In this document: one piece after another, positions 1 to 9,603 of the stretch
Layout of the letters: each line of letters opens with the position of its first letter
Numbering within the stretch: the stretch's first letter is position 1
Assembly: GCA_027422505.1 (NCBI GenBank)
Contig: JAPQWV010000337.1
Location: forward strand, 124,001 to 188,000
DNA from: Craterostigma plantagineum
Taxonomy: Eukaryota > Streptophyta > Magnoliopsida > Lamiales > Linderniaceae
Direction of reading: 5' to 3'
Length of the DNA stretch: 64,000 bases
Translations under genes and position numbers: made by a program
Notes under the pieces: generated by a model
What the model saw: the letters and a program-made list of their open reading frames with translations, nothing else
Databases searched by the model: none
Told to the model about the DNA's origin: nothing

Positions 1-627
1 AAAGAGAGGTTTAGATTGGGGTATAGCGGTACTAAATGGTTATCGGCTGCTGATGGGAATTACTCTGTTCACACGGGGTATCTTTGGCTCAAAGGCGAAC
101 TCCCAGATTTTCCTTATTGTAATGCGGTGTGGAATAGGCTTAACATACCGAAACAATCATTTATTCTGTGGTTGATTCTACAGAAAAGAGTGCTAACATC
201 AGACAGACAGCTCAATTGGGGGCTGACCAGAATCGATTGTAGGTGCAAGCTATGTGGAATGGAAGAGGAATCTGTAGATCATCTATTCGTGGGATGTTCA
301 TTCAGTCAGCAAGTTCTAATATGCATTAACACATGGCTGAATATAGGAGTGAAGATCAAATCATTTGAGGATCTTTGCTGTTGGTTGATCTGCACGGGGA
401 AGAGAATGAATGTTCAGTGCTGTATAACTGTGGCATGTTATACGTCGGTGCTATACCACATTTGGTGTGAAAGGAATCGGAGACTGCATGAGCTAGGGGA
501 GAAGGATGCGAATCAGATTGGTTGCATGATCAAGCAGGAACTGAAATGGAGGCTTCAAGCATTCAGTCACAAAAAAACGGGTTGCTCATTCAATATTATT
601 TCAGCGTATTTGTTCTGGCCTGGATAA
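1..627 (+). CDS. LINE ORF2 3' end (reverse-transcriptase zinc-binding domain), partial
   Basis: The frame is open from the first base and ends at 627, so the 5' part lies outside the window. It is the C-terminal end of a plant L1-type LINE ORF2, the polyprotein that nicks and reverse-transcribes during target-primed transposition. The visible part is the zf-RVT domain: a tryptophan-rich stretch around VWNRLNIPKQSFILWL, then CRCKLCGMEEESVDHLFVGC, which supplies the Cys-Cys-His-Cys pattern. About 110 residues of poorly conserved tail follow. No internal stop is seen in this part. Catalytic RT and endonuclease domains are not in the window, so activity cannot be judged. Confidence 0.88.
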   Translation, partial: KERFRLGYSGTKWLSAADGNYSVHTGYLWLKGELPDFPYCNAVWNRLNIPKQSFILWLILQKRVLTSDRQLNWGLTRIDCRCKLCGMEEESVDHLFVGCSFSQQVLICINTWLNIGVKIKSFEDLCCWLICTGKRMNVQCCITVACYTSVLYHIWCERNRRLHELGEKDANQIGCMIKQELKWRLQAFSHKKTGCSFNIISAYLFWPG

Positions 628-717
628 CTTTTTCTAAATGTAGTAGGCTTTGAGTGTACAAATTCTGTCATTTTGAGACTGTGGTAAATGGATATTCCTT
701 CTACCAAAAAAAAAAAT
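628..717 (+). repeat. LINE 3' UTR and A-tail
   Basis: About 80 bp of non-coding sequence follows the ORF2 stop and ends in CTACCAAAAAAAAAAA near 706-717, the expected A-rich end of a LINE insertion. The sequence after it is unrelated A/T-rich DNA. The same TACCAAAA ending closes a SINE at 33445-33457. Confidence 0.65.
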
Positions 718-1002
718 TTATTATACCAAGATTGCACATAGGGATTAGTATAAGAATTTATTAAAATAGAATGGAAAATATGTTCATATGTTGGACCTGT
801 AAGCCGCCAACTTAAAAAAATCAAAACAAAACAAAACAAAAAAAACACCAAGAGTCAACAATACTCGGTTTGAGAGAACATTATTTGTAATTAATTGCGA
901 TCTATGCAAACAGAGCTATAAATATGGTGCATTCAGTCGTATATCAATAGACACCACACGAAATCGTGCTTCCCATACCCGTTCAGAACCACTAACCATA
1001 AA
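718..1002. other. Spacer and promoter region of the GRF gene
   Basis: AT-rich spacer with an A-rich run at 812-848. I see no gene. A TATA box (TATAAATA, 917-924) lies about 80 bp before the GRF start codon and is the likely promoter. No clear terminal inverted repeat or Helitron end could be found here. Confidence 0.5.
917..924 (+). promoter_or_regulatory. TATA box of the GRF-finger gene
   Basis: TATAAATA lies 79 bp upstream of the ATG at 1003, an ordinary plant spacing. Confidence 0.5.
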
Positions 1003-1389
1003 ATGAGTTCTTCACCAATAAACAGCGAAAGAGGCGACTTAAGATACAAAGAGCATAAGTGCAAATGTGGAATGGAATCTGATATCAAGATCGTGGGACC
1101 GACGAACAAAAGAGAAGTTAAATTATTCTGTATTTGCAAGAGTGGATACTGCGATTTCTTCATGTGGTTTAATCCAGTAGACATCAATCTTAACGACGAC
1201 GGAGCAATGCCAGACGCGGAAGTGTTCATTCCGAAAAGATGTAATATCGACGCCGAACATATGGGAGACCTGTTTTCGACGTGCGATGAGTTCGAAAAGA
1301 GAATAGCGTCGCTTGAGAAGACGGTGACAATGATGAAAATTAGCCTGACAGGTGCTCTGATTGTTATATGTACAATCTTATGCAGGTAG
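1003..1389 (+). CDS. GRF-type zinc-finger protein with C-terminal membrane anchor
   Basis: A complete 128-residue single-exon ORF. Residues 19-50 carry a GRF-type zinc finger: CKCGMESDIKIVGPTNK, then a Cys-rich stretch ending CDFFMWF, matching the family pattern CxCG...R.F..C...C.FF.W. The middle contains a short coiled-coil-like stretch (FEKRIASLEKTVTMMK). The last 18 residues (ISLTGALIVICTILC) form one hydrophobic segment. GRF fingers bind single-stranded or structured nucleic acid; small GRF-membrane proteins are abundant in plants and often travel on transposons. The gene converges on the Ulp1-like gene, with stop codons 296 bp apart. The start is chosen as the first ATG after the TATA box at 917. 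The antisense ORF over it is a shadow. Confidence 0.72.
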   Translation: MSSSPINSERGDLRYKEHKCKCGMESDIKIVGPTNKREVKLFCICKSGYCDFFMWFNPVDINLNDDGAMPDAEVFIPKRCNIDAEHMGDLFSTCDEFEKRIASLEKTVTMMKISLTGALIVICTILCR

Positions 1390-1685
1390 CCATTCATTTA
1401 CAGCTACTTCTAACGTACTATTGTCAAAGGAGTCGATCATTTTGTACAACAGCTTTTACCTTCTAACTGTCTACGTTATACAACTCGTACCCCGGGGAAA
1501 TTCACATAGAATACAAACCCAGAAATTCCTAGACTCACAATATTCACAAAAAAAAACTATCCAAAACACAGCAGGTAAACCTCAGGCACATGTATAATTC
1601 AGCAAAAGACTCCCATGAAAACAGTCTTCCAAACAACGACCCCACCCATTTCACCACATAACACCGGAAAACACTACCAACAGAA

Positions 1686-4600
1686 TCAAACGACGACGGA
1701 CGGTCTTTCATTCCAAGGAGGCCAATGCCAGTATCTGTAGAAAACAGACGCAGCAAGATACCAGCGGAACTCCGTCATCTGAGAGGGAAGGAAATCATGA
1801 AGTTTGTCATTGCGAAACATTGTGGAAAATGCATTCCGGAGCACATGAATACCGCATTCTTCCCTGCATAAAGCAAACAGAGACACGTTCAGTCATATCA
1901 CAATGAGAAGGTCTGTCAATAGATGAATTAACCAGACATTACCCAATTCCCTGTTGAGGAGTTCTACCGTCCCTTCCAACTTTAATACTGAACTCAGAAT
2001 TTACTACCCCGATGACCTTCAACGCTAGCGTGATAACATCAATAGCACTTCCCAGCGAGGTACGTATGAGCCGCATATCAGGGTCATACTGCACGTTCGA
2101 ATCAACAACAGCAAATGTCCTTCGCTCAGGCACGGCAGCACACAGGACCCAGTGCTCGTCATTCAGATTCAGCGGGAAAACTATAACCCTGGCGTTCTTC
2201 CAGTTACATGACGGCCAAGCAGCAAACTGCCCCATAATGAACGGCATAACATCACTCAAATCAGCCACCCCGTCTCTGACAGGTATTTTCGTCACAAACT
2301 GACTGAACGCCGTATTCATAAATGCAGTTCCCCTCATTGGATGGATACACAGACTTTGCATCTCTATGAAACCACGCAGACATTCATCAATATGCTGCAA
2401 TATTTATTTAAGAAAACCCTCACGATGCTTTCAACAACCAACAACAAACTTACATTGAAATTAAATTTAATATAAACATTTATGGAGAAACTCACAATAT
2501 CACGCAGCCACGTCCCCGGTTTAATGAGTTCATTGAAAAAATCGGATTTAAGGCTCTCACCCAACAGACCCCTTTTAAAATACTCTGGCCTCATCCCTCT
2601 TATGCATCTCTCTGCATCAGGCCACATCCGCAGCAGCTTGTACAAAACATGCTCGTCGATTGCATGGTTCTTGTACGGCACCCTCTGACTATTTGGAACC
2701 ACAGACAAACTTACTTCATCCAATCTGCGCCTCTTTGCAGACTGGATCCCTTCAATCGACTCCTTCTCTGCATCCATTACAATTAATAACGTATAGGAGA
2801 AAACAGACAAACAAATCAAAATAAACATAGAACTCATGTAGTGGGGAAAAAAAAACCGAATCTCGGGGGGCTTCAGCAGAAGGTAGCCTACATACCAGTT
2901 TGAGATTGGCCGAACTTCTTTATTGTTTCATTCATAATACCGAGCTGACTTCCAACCCACCCCAGTAGGTTCTCAACAGGTATAATTTTCCGATCAAACC
3001 ACTCCTCTTGAACATGAATACTGTCAACCGCTTCTATGTTCGACAACCTCTCATTAACTTCAATGAAAGATGTTTCCATCAGTTTTTTCATACACAAAAC
3101 CTGTTCAGCATGGTAATCAACCATACTCCCCACACCAGCAACTTCGTTTAAGATGTCAAGACCTCGTGAACCGATCTCGTTGCAAACACGATCTTGGCCA
3201 GCTTCAACTCCAACTCTCGCTTTATTCAAATTCTCTGCTCCTTCAGGAAAACCAGTGACAACATTTGGTATGATCGCTTCTTCAACAGCCACATGCGGAT
3301 GACTTGTTATTACATGTTCATTATCTTCATCAGAGACGTCAGAAGAGACCTCAATAGTATGAGTTACGGGGGACAATCTGGACCGACTATCGCCACTCAA
3401 CCGCCCATCAGAAACACGATGCTCACTCATTATCTGATCTGCAGATCGGAAATCATCAATAAAGCACGCCTCCTGATGAGGGCATCGGCCATCTGGCCCT
3501 CCAACATCCAACACATTTTCTTTCATTTGACCCATCGGCAAAACAGACTCCTTCCCCCAATGTCTAACGGATTCATGATTGTATCGATAGCAAGCTGCGC
3601 ACGGATGTCCTTGACTATTACACCCGCACCGAAACATTGATCACCATTTTGAGCGGTACTGGACACATCATCTTCAGGATGCATTCCGCTCACACCAGCA
3701 TGTGCATAGTTAGGACGCTGCTCCTCACTTCGAACGATCGGATCCTCCCGCACAAAGCCAGCATAAGATGACGTGTTACCACACTCGGGTACCCCACCAA
3801 CCCCCCCCCCATTTCCAATTGCAAAGCAACATCCGGAGATGCCACCCAACGGTCAACAGAAGCTTCCTTGCCATAAGCCCTTTTTTCCTTCAACCGGGCC
3901 GGCCGCAGCTCATTCAGCACTTCATACAGAGTTTTTGATTGCCAACCGGCGTCACCAGATTCAGCCATCGAATCTCAAGAAATTACAGCATCCGATTGGA
4001 AGCAACGATCACTCCCATAGTCACGCTGATGTTCTTGAGGAGGTCGTTTAGCAGCCTCATTATCAGAATGTTTATTGAACGAACATCCAATTTCGTCGTC
4101 GAAAGCAGACTCAGAGGCTGATTCATTTTCGCTCGATGACGACAGAGTAACGCGCACGGGAGGTGTGTTCTCAGTCTTTTTTTGGATGCGATGAACCTCT
4201 TTCCCCTCTGTCGTTTTCTCACTATTTTTCTGGCCGCGATGCGAGGCCCTCCTGCGCGAACGTCCGCCAGCCAGACACTAGAGACACTCGGTCGATCCGT
4301 TTCAGTCACCACCGGCCGCTCATCACAGCCATCGAAATTAGACTGAACATGAGGCATGCAGACAAACTTGACACCGTTCAATAAATATTCCGTTATCCTC
4401 TCGATAACTTCAGAAGTGCGAATCTGTTCAAAGATACTTCCTTCAAAGAATTTTGACTTATGCTCAGATGCTGTAGGCTGCAAAAGCCCTTTCTCGACAC
4501 CAAATTTTGTAACTGCCTCAATTACTTGGTCCATCCTCGGAGACGCCTTACAGCTCCACTGTTTTGTCTTCCACAAACACATGCGAGGAACCACCCGTTC

Positions 4601-5637
4601 TGGCCTATTCACGGCAACAGCAAAGCTCTGTGCAATACCAGGAATGCATTCATAAGCAAGAACCTGCGCAACAAAGGATCAAAGACGCACCGTCAATTCG
4701 CCTCAGTCTTGCAAAAAAACACTCTACGAAGACATACGGATCTTCACGTACAATATACCAGCTAATTATACCTGCAAGGGATGGACGAATCCACCGAGAG
4801 TCAGTCCCTTATATTTCTTATTCGCACCTGACCTATTGACAACTGTACGCCGAGAAACGTCTTTTCTCAACGACTTGAGAGCGTCCCTATACGCGATGGT
4901 TCCCCATGGATAATCATTGAATCTGGCAAAGTCATCCACTAAAGAGAAAATTTCTGGCCTGATTATGACATTTTTCCGAGAGCTTCGCTGTTCTAGTACC
5001 GCAACAACGAATATTACGCAGGCTAATTTCAACTTCTCCACATCAATCCTGTCCGATGGACTTCGCCTGCATTTTGAGAACCGTTCACGAACGTCATCTA
5101 GGTGTATGGTACTCTTCCCAGGAAAGTGCCTTGAAACAAACCCACTGTCATCGGCAATATCAGGAAGAGGACCAAACTTCATACCCGTTAATAAGCAGTA
5201 CTCCAAACACAAAAATCGAATGGGCGATTTATCAACAACCATCCACAGCTCGTTCGATTCACTGACTGCAACCTGCGACTTCATCAAATACCACAAAATC
5301 TGCCCCGATACGCAGAATTGATCGGCACACTTAATGAGGTTTCCAAATTGAGTCCGAGAAACCAGCTCTTCAAGCTCAATATTGTTCAATTTACTGACGA
5401 TGACCTGGCTAATCGTCTGATAATCAGCACACAGCGTCAGCTTACAGGGCACAAACACGTCTGGAGGAATTTGAGTTTCAAGAACTTCCTGAAAAGAACA
5501 AAGCAACCCTCGAACATAAGCAACCCGCACCCATGCACACACGTAGCACTCGAACATAAATACAACAAAACAAAGGGCACGAAGAGGAAGCTAACCCTTA
5601 TAACTATGGCATTAATATCAGCTTCGGTGGACGCCAT
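1686..5637 (-). CDS. DUF1985-Ulp1 (C48) cysteine protease, transposon-cargo type, spliced
   Basis: Reads right to left. Exon 1 is 5596-5637 (start MASTEADINA), exon 2 is 4772-5488 and exon 3 starts at 4663; GT/AG sites keep frame. Exon 2 is a DUF1985 domain, with the landmarks LWMVVDKSPIRFLCLEYCLLTG, LDDVRERF and LVDDFARFNDYPWGTIAYRD. Exon 3 begins VLAYECIPGIA and continues into a basic, then acidic, linker. Further exons at 2896 upward, 2496-2767, 1943-2394 and 1686-1863 rebuild a Ulp1 protease. Visible are WLRD-HID, the catalytic His in NDEHWVL (about 2152), Asp in VVDSN (about 2101), the Gln of TPQQ, and Cys in EECGIHVL (about 1854). Ulp1 proteases remove SUMO-like modifiers; DUF1985-Ulp1 fusions are typical cargo of KAONASHI-type MULEs. 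Between about 3000 and 4200 the frame changes at least twice, near an A7 run (about 4180) and a ten-C run (3801-3810). The linker exons are therefore unresolved and the gene may be damaged there. Confidence 0.7.
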
Positions 5638-6289
5638 TTTCGATCTTTAGAATTGTAAAACGCGGTAATTTCTTGTTTTTTCAGGGAAGAACCGTGAGTT
5701 GCAATGAGCTATTCGAATTTATTAGTCAAGAAGCATGTAATAAAGAACCCAATTTTTTTTCAATTTGGGTAAATTGAAATTCTCCTCAACAGTAATCGAA
5801 ACGGGGACCGGGTTTAATTAATTGGTCAAACTACATGGTACACACACCAATAATCTTAATAGAAGCCTACTATTTAACTATACAAATATAACATATTTTC
5901 CCGATACCAGTAGTAAAAATTACATGACACAATCCCGAATTTCATAATAATTAGGGCCAGAATATAAGATGGCAACAGCAGTAAATCACGTTCAATAATC
6001 GATACGGGGGCCACAAAAGGATAGCAGATCATACCAGGTGAGCCTACGTTCTACGCAATACTGACATAACAAAACAATAATAAACATTTAGCCGCGCACG
6101 ACTGGGCAGTGACGTACCAACCAAACAACTAATTAGACCACATTCGCATCATATTTCAATAGATAGAAGACAAAGACATGCAAAACATCGGGCCGTTAAT
6201 AACCAATAACCGGATGAGGCGAGCAGCATTGAAAGAAACAACCAAAACATCCTGACAATCATAGGTTAAAGACACACACATCATCGTAA
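5638..6289. other. Intergenic spacer between Ulp1-like and RPA-like genes
   Basis: 650 bp with no credible ORF. It holds the promoter of the Ulp1-like gene and the 3' end of the RPA-like gene, both on the minus strand. I could not identify a clear TATA box or repeat. Confidence 0.4.
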
Positions 6290-8603
6290 TCACGTTTTAC
6301 GCTTCTTGTAAACACGATCAAGATTCACAGGTTCCTTATTCGGGCGGCCGCCGGTGCCCTTTGCAACATCGCCGGCCATGCCGTGCGCGACGACCCCACG
6401 CGCATCGGAAGCGACTTCTCCCGCACGAACAGTCTGGGTACCAACGTAAACATTCTCACTTTTCACAGCCTTTTCATTGTACACAAGCCCACGGTTCACG
6501 GCAGCATTGGTCGGAACGACATCGAGAGATCCGGAAGACAAACAACCCGTCAAAAGACCGGAACCACGTGAAACATTAGGAACCGAAGCATCAGTCTGCA
6601 AATCAACCTAATCAGATAAGGAAGGGGGGAATTATCAGTCAGTAAGTGAAAGATGAGCACATGATCGACGATTAGAATAAATAGAATCCATACCAGGGAC
6701 ACCGCACAGTCGTGCGGGACACCTTCTTCAGTTATACGGTAAACGGTAAAACTTCGGTACATGCTTCGAAAGTCAAATGGTTTCACCTTCACATAGAACT
6801 TAAAGGTCCTGCCAACCAACCCCAATATACAGTCTGGCACATTAGCCAGGCCCGACTCATCAACGGAACGCTTTTCAACCTGATCACAGTGCAAAACGGA
6901 GCGCGTGAAAGATGTGTAAAGAAACATAAACAAACATAAGGGTACGATGAAGACCGTTGAAGTCACCAATTCCTCAGCGGTCGTGCATGTAATTTTTCGC
7001 CCAGGCCCATCAAAAATAACAAACGTTGCAGTGTCAGAACCATCTTCAACTACAACTTCTATGCGAAACCTGTCATCAGCAGTCAGAACGATATAAAGCG
7101 AATATAAAACCGTCACATAAGGGACTAATGAATGGTAATACCGCAGGATGCCAACTGCATTGGCGTTGGAACACCTAGCGCAGTTCAGAGCAATTCCAGT
7201 TTTATCGAGCTTGCTCGAGCATCTAGAACACGATATATAGTACCAGCCATTCCGACCAAGAACCTCGTTTATCCTTGCAATGCATACGAAATCCTTCACC
7301 TACAGGAAAATTGTCGCCGTGAAGAGTGGACGACCACAATACAAATGCGTTGCACACATATAAAATGCACCTGCTCAGCCTCGCTGTATAACAAATTGTG
7401 AATCGCGGAGATAGGGGACACCGGGATGTCAGACCGAACCATAGTCTGGAAAACCGTCTGCGGCAGTTCGGTAGCGACCAACCTGTCATTGTAATACACG
7501 TAAGCTTATAAAAGCGGGTGATCGTAGCATAAAGTGTCATGACAACTACAACTAACCTCCTGCGAAGCATGTAGACGTCATCAACATCATAATCAAGGTA
7601 CAACTTCGATGAAGTCGTTGTATTCAAATACAGGTTACCTGCGGGATGATATTCGGTGAGGGCAGACGTAACACAGAAAAAACCGAGAAGTTCCATATAC
7701 CTCCAAAATACTTTGGGTTGACAGACGTTACGATGGCAACGACGTTTTGGGTACCGGCAGAACGGATATCGCTGCAAAACTCCAGTGCCTTCTCAGCCCA
7801 AACTGTGACGAACGCATCTTTAAAACTGCAAGGAAACCACCCATCGAAACATGACCTGTCGAGAACGAACAATGACCGATATAAGAAACCACAGTACGCA
7901 TACCCCTCCATAATGAGTTTGAGAACAGCTCTTCTTGCAACGCCCTTGTCGTCAGCTTCTGGCTCAATTACTTGCGTGAGCAAGCCAATAACATCTGCGA
8001 ACATACCAAGAGACCATTTAACATAAAAGGAGAGGGTATGACGGAAACATCAAAGCACGACTCAAGCATACCAGGTAACTCCTGATTACGACCGGCTAGG
8101 GTAATAAATGTATCGTAAGAACGAAAGCGAAACTTGTGGAGGCCTATAGAATTAAAATCTCCAGCAAGCGCACGAATAGTAGTATTCTCATTGAACCTCA
8201 TCATGAAACGGTGATCAGTAATACGGTAGCTAGTAGGTGCGTTCACAACCTCAAAGTTTGTTATAGAAAATAAAAGACCGTCCTTCAAAGAACCCTCGAA
8301 CTTGTGGGCCATCTGGATTTGAATTGTAGCTTGCATCGTCGTGTCCTGTCCCAAATCAACGATAACTTCAGAATAGTCGACAACCACGACAAAATTAAGC
8401 GACAGTTAAAAAGCTTGATTAACAAAACAAAAAATAAGCCAACTAACCATCTCATCCAAGAGAATGAGATCAAGACTCATGGGCGCCCCATTTCTTCGCA
8501 AGTTCCTCGATGTCCATGAACGGAGGAGTCGCACGACAACAGAGACTAAACCGGACTTAGGGGTCAGCTCACCATGGGCGCACGACTTCACTACATCACC
8601 CAT
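6290..8603 (-). CDS. Replication protein A 70 kDa subunit-like protein, 10 exons
   Basis: Hand-placed exons are 8448-8603, 8072-8345, 7904-7994, 7701-7855, 7557-7638, 7371-7482, 7142-7299, 6967-7069, 6694-6879 and 6290-6595. All introns are short (about 50-110 bp) with GT/AG ends, and the joined frame has no stop until 6290 (about 540 residues). RPA1 coats single-stranded DNA. The first OB-fold covers exons 1-2 (SLDLILLDEM, then QATIQIQMAHKFEGSLKDG). The second OB-fold begins DVIGLLTQVIEP and includes FVTVWAEKALEF. The C-terminal OB-fold with its zinc ribbon follows (CSRC...CARC, then FRIEVVVEDGSDTATFVIFD). The tail ends in a basic KKRKT, possibly nuclear-targeting. The N-terminal RPA1 domain that recruits partners is absent, as in the RPA-like proteins carried by plant Helitrons and in many diverged plant copies. 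A TATA box lies at 8668-8673. Nothing looks broken. It could also be a domesticated host paralogue. Confidence 0.78.
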
Positions 8604-8667
8604 GTTGATGGAACAATTAGCAAATATTCGGAAAGTCCCGACAAAATAATCAGCGAGAAGGCTGAAT

Positions 8668-8673
8668 TTATAG
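8668..8673 (-). promoter_or_regulatory. TATA box of the RPA-like gene
   Basis: On the minus strand, CACTATAAATTC lies about 65 bp before the ATG at 8603. Confidence 0.5.
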
Positions 8674-9524
8674 TGCGTGAAGGAGGAACAAACATTTAAA
8701 CATCATCAGGAAGACGAAACGTTCCATGTTTAGAGCACGACGTACGCGCACTACTGCCAAGAAAAGTATGCAGCATACCGTACGACTGAAACGACCAGGT
8801 ACAACGGACAGTACATAACGAAGCGACCTTAGCTGACTAAGAATACGAAACATTCATAACGGCCGGCAATCGAGCAGATACGACGAAAGGTGCAATCGAA
8901 CAGTCAATCTTAAATGCCAGAAAGGGCAAGTAAACGAAACGGGAGACCAATAGTGGCCCCTTTAAACGGGGTGCACTACCGCCAATGCAGATAAACAGAC
9001 TCATTAAATAAATACGTCCCAAACACTAACCAGGTACACTGACGAATACGATGCTCGACGACCCTTGGTGGCACAATGAATAAAGAGCAAGACCGTCACA
9101 AAATACACGAACATCATTAAAGAGTAATAAATATTGCCATTGCGCCAGGTACATTGAACGCATCTACTACAAAGACGATTGGATAGGACTAACAGACGTT
9201 GCGTCTGAAAACATAACACAAACCGATTAAAATAAGCGTGGGGACGCCACGTAGGCTAAAATTGTGGTAGCTAGACGGTCGTGCACCGTATCCAGACAAA
9301 ATATCATAAAACGGCATCGTGTTATGACAACAATCGAGGGGGGGAATATTTTGCCGACGTGTCAGCACAGTAAGACCCTCATCAACTTTTATATATATGA
9401 TTATTACAAAAATTGTTTGGGGTGTAAAGAGTGGTATATGGTGTGCAGGGGTGTGAATAATAGGACCCTTACCGTTTGTAGAATAATAAATAAGCTGAAA
9501 AAAATAAGATTCTTTTTGCGACGC
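8674..9524. other. Gene-free spacer between the cargo cluster and cystathionine gamma-synthase
   Basis: 850 bp with several short ORFs on both strands, none with recognisable domains or exon structure. One edge of the mobile element carrying the three genes to the left probably lies in it, but I found no convincing terminus. Confidence 0.4.
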
Positions 9525-9530
9525 TATAAA
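9525..9530 (+). promoter_or_regulatory. TATA box of cystathionine gamma-synthase
   Basis: CTATAAATTG is 74 bp before the ATG at 9604, implying a short 5' leader of roughly 40-50 nt. Confidence 0.5.
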
Positions 9531-9603
9531 TTGAAGAAATATCACTCGAACCTATTAAGAGAGACCTCTGTTAGCTTAGCTCCTAATCTAACGAACCCTA
9601 GTA

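Noticed and set aside
933..1397. 154-codon ORF antisense to the GRF gene
   Set aside because: It mirrors the GRF reading frame, has no domain, and the sense strand has a TATA box and conserved cysteines.
9189..9545. 118-codon ORF on the minus strand upstream of the RPA-like gene
   Set aside because: No domain, no splice link to the neighbour, and it overlaps the CGS core promoter.
860..9550. Helitron or MULE ends for the cargo cluster
   Set aside because: I looked for a TC start, a CTRR end with hairpin, and 9-bp duplications near 720-900 and 9480-9600, on both strands. None was convincing, so no element borders are claimed.
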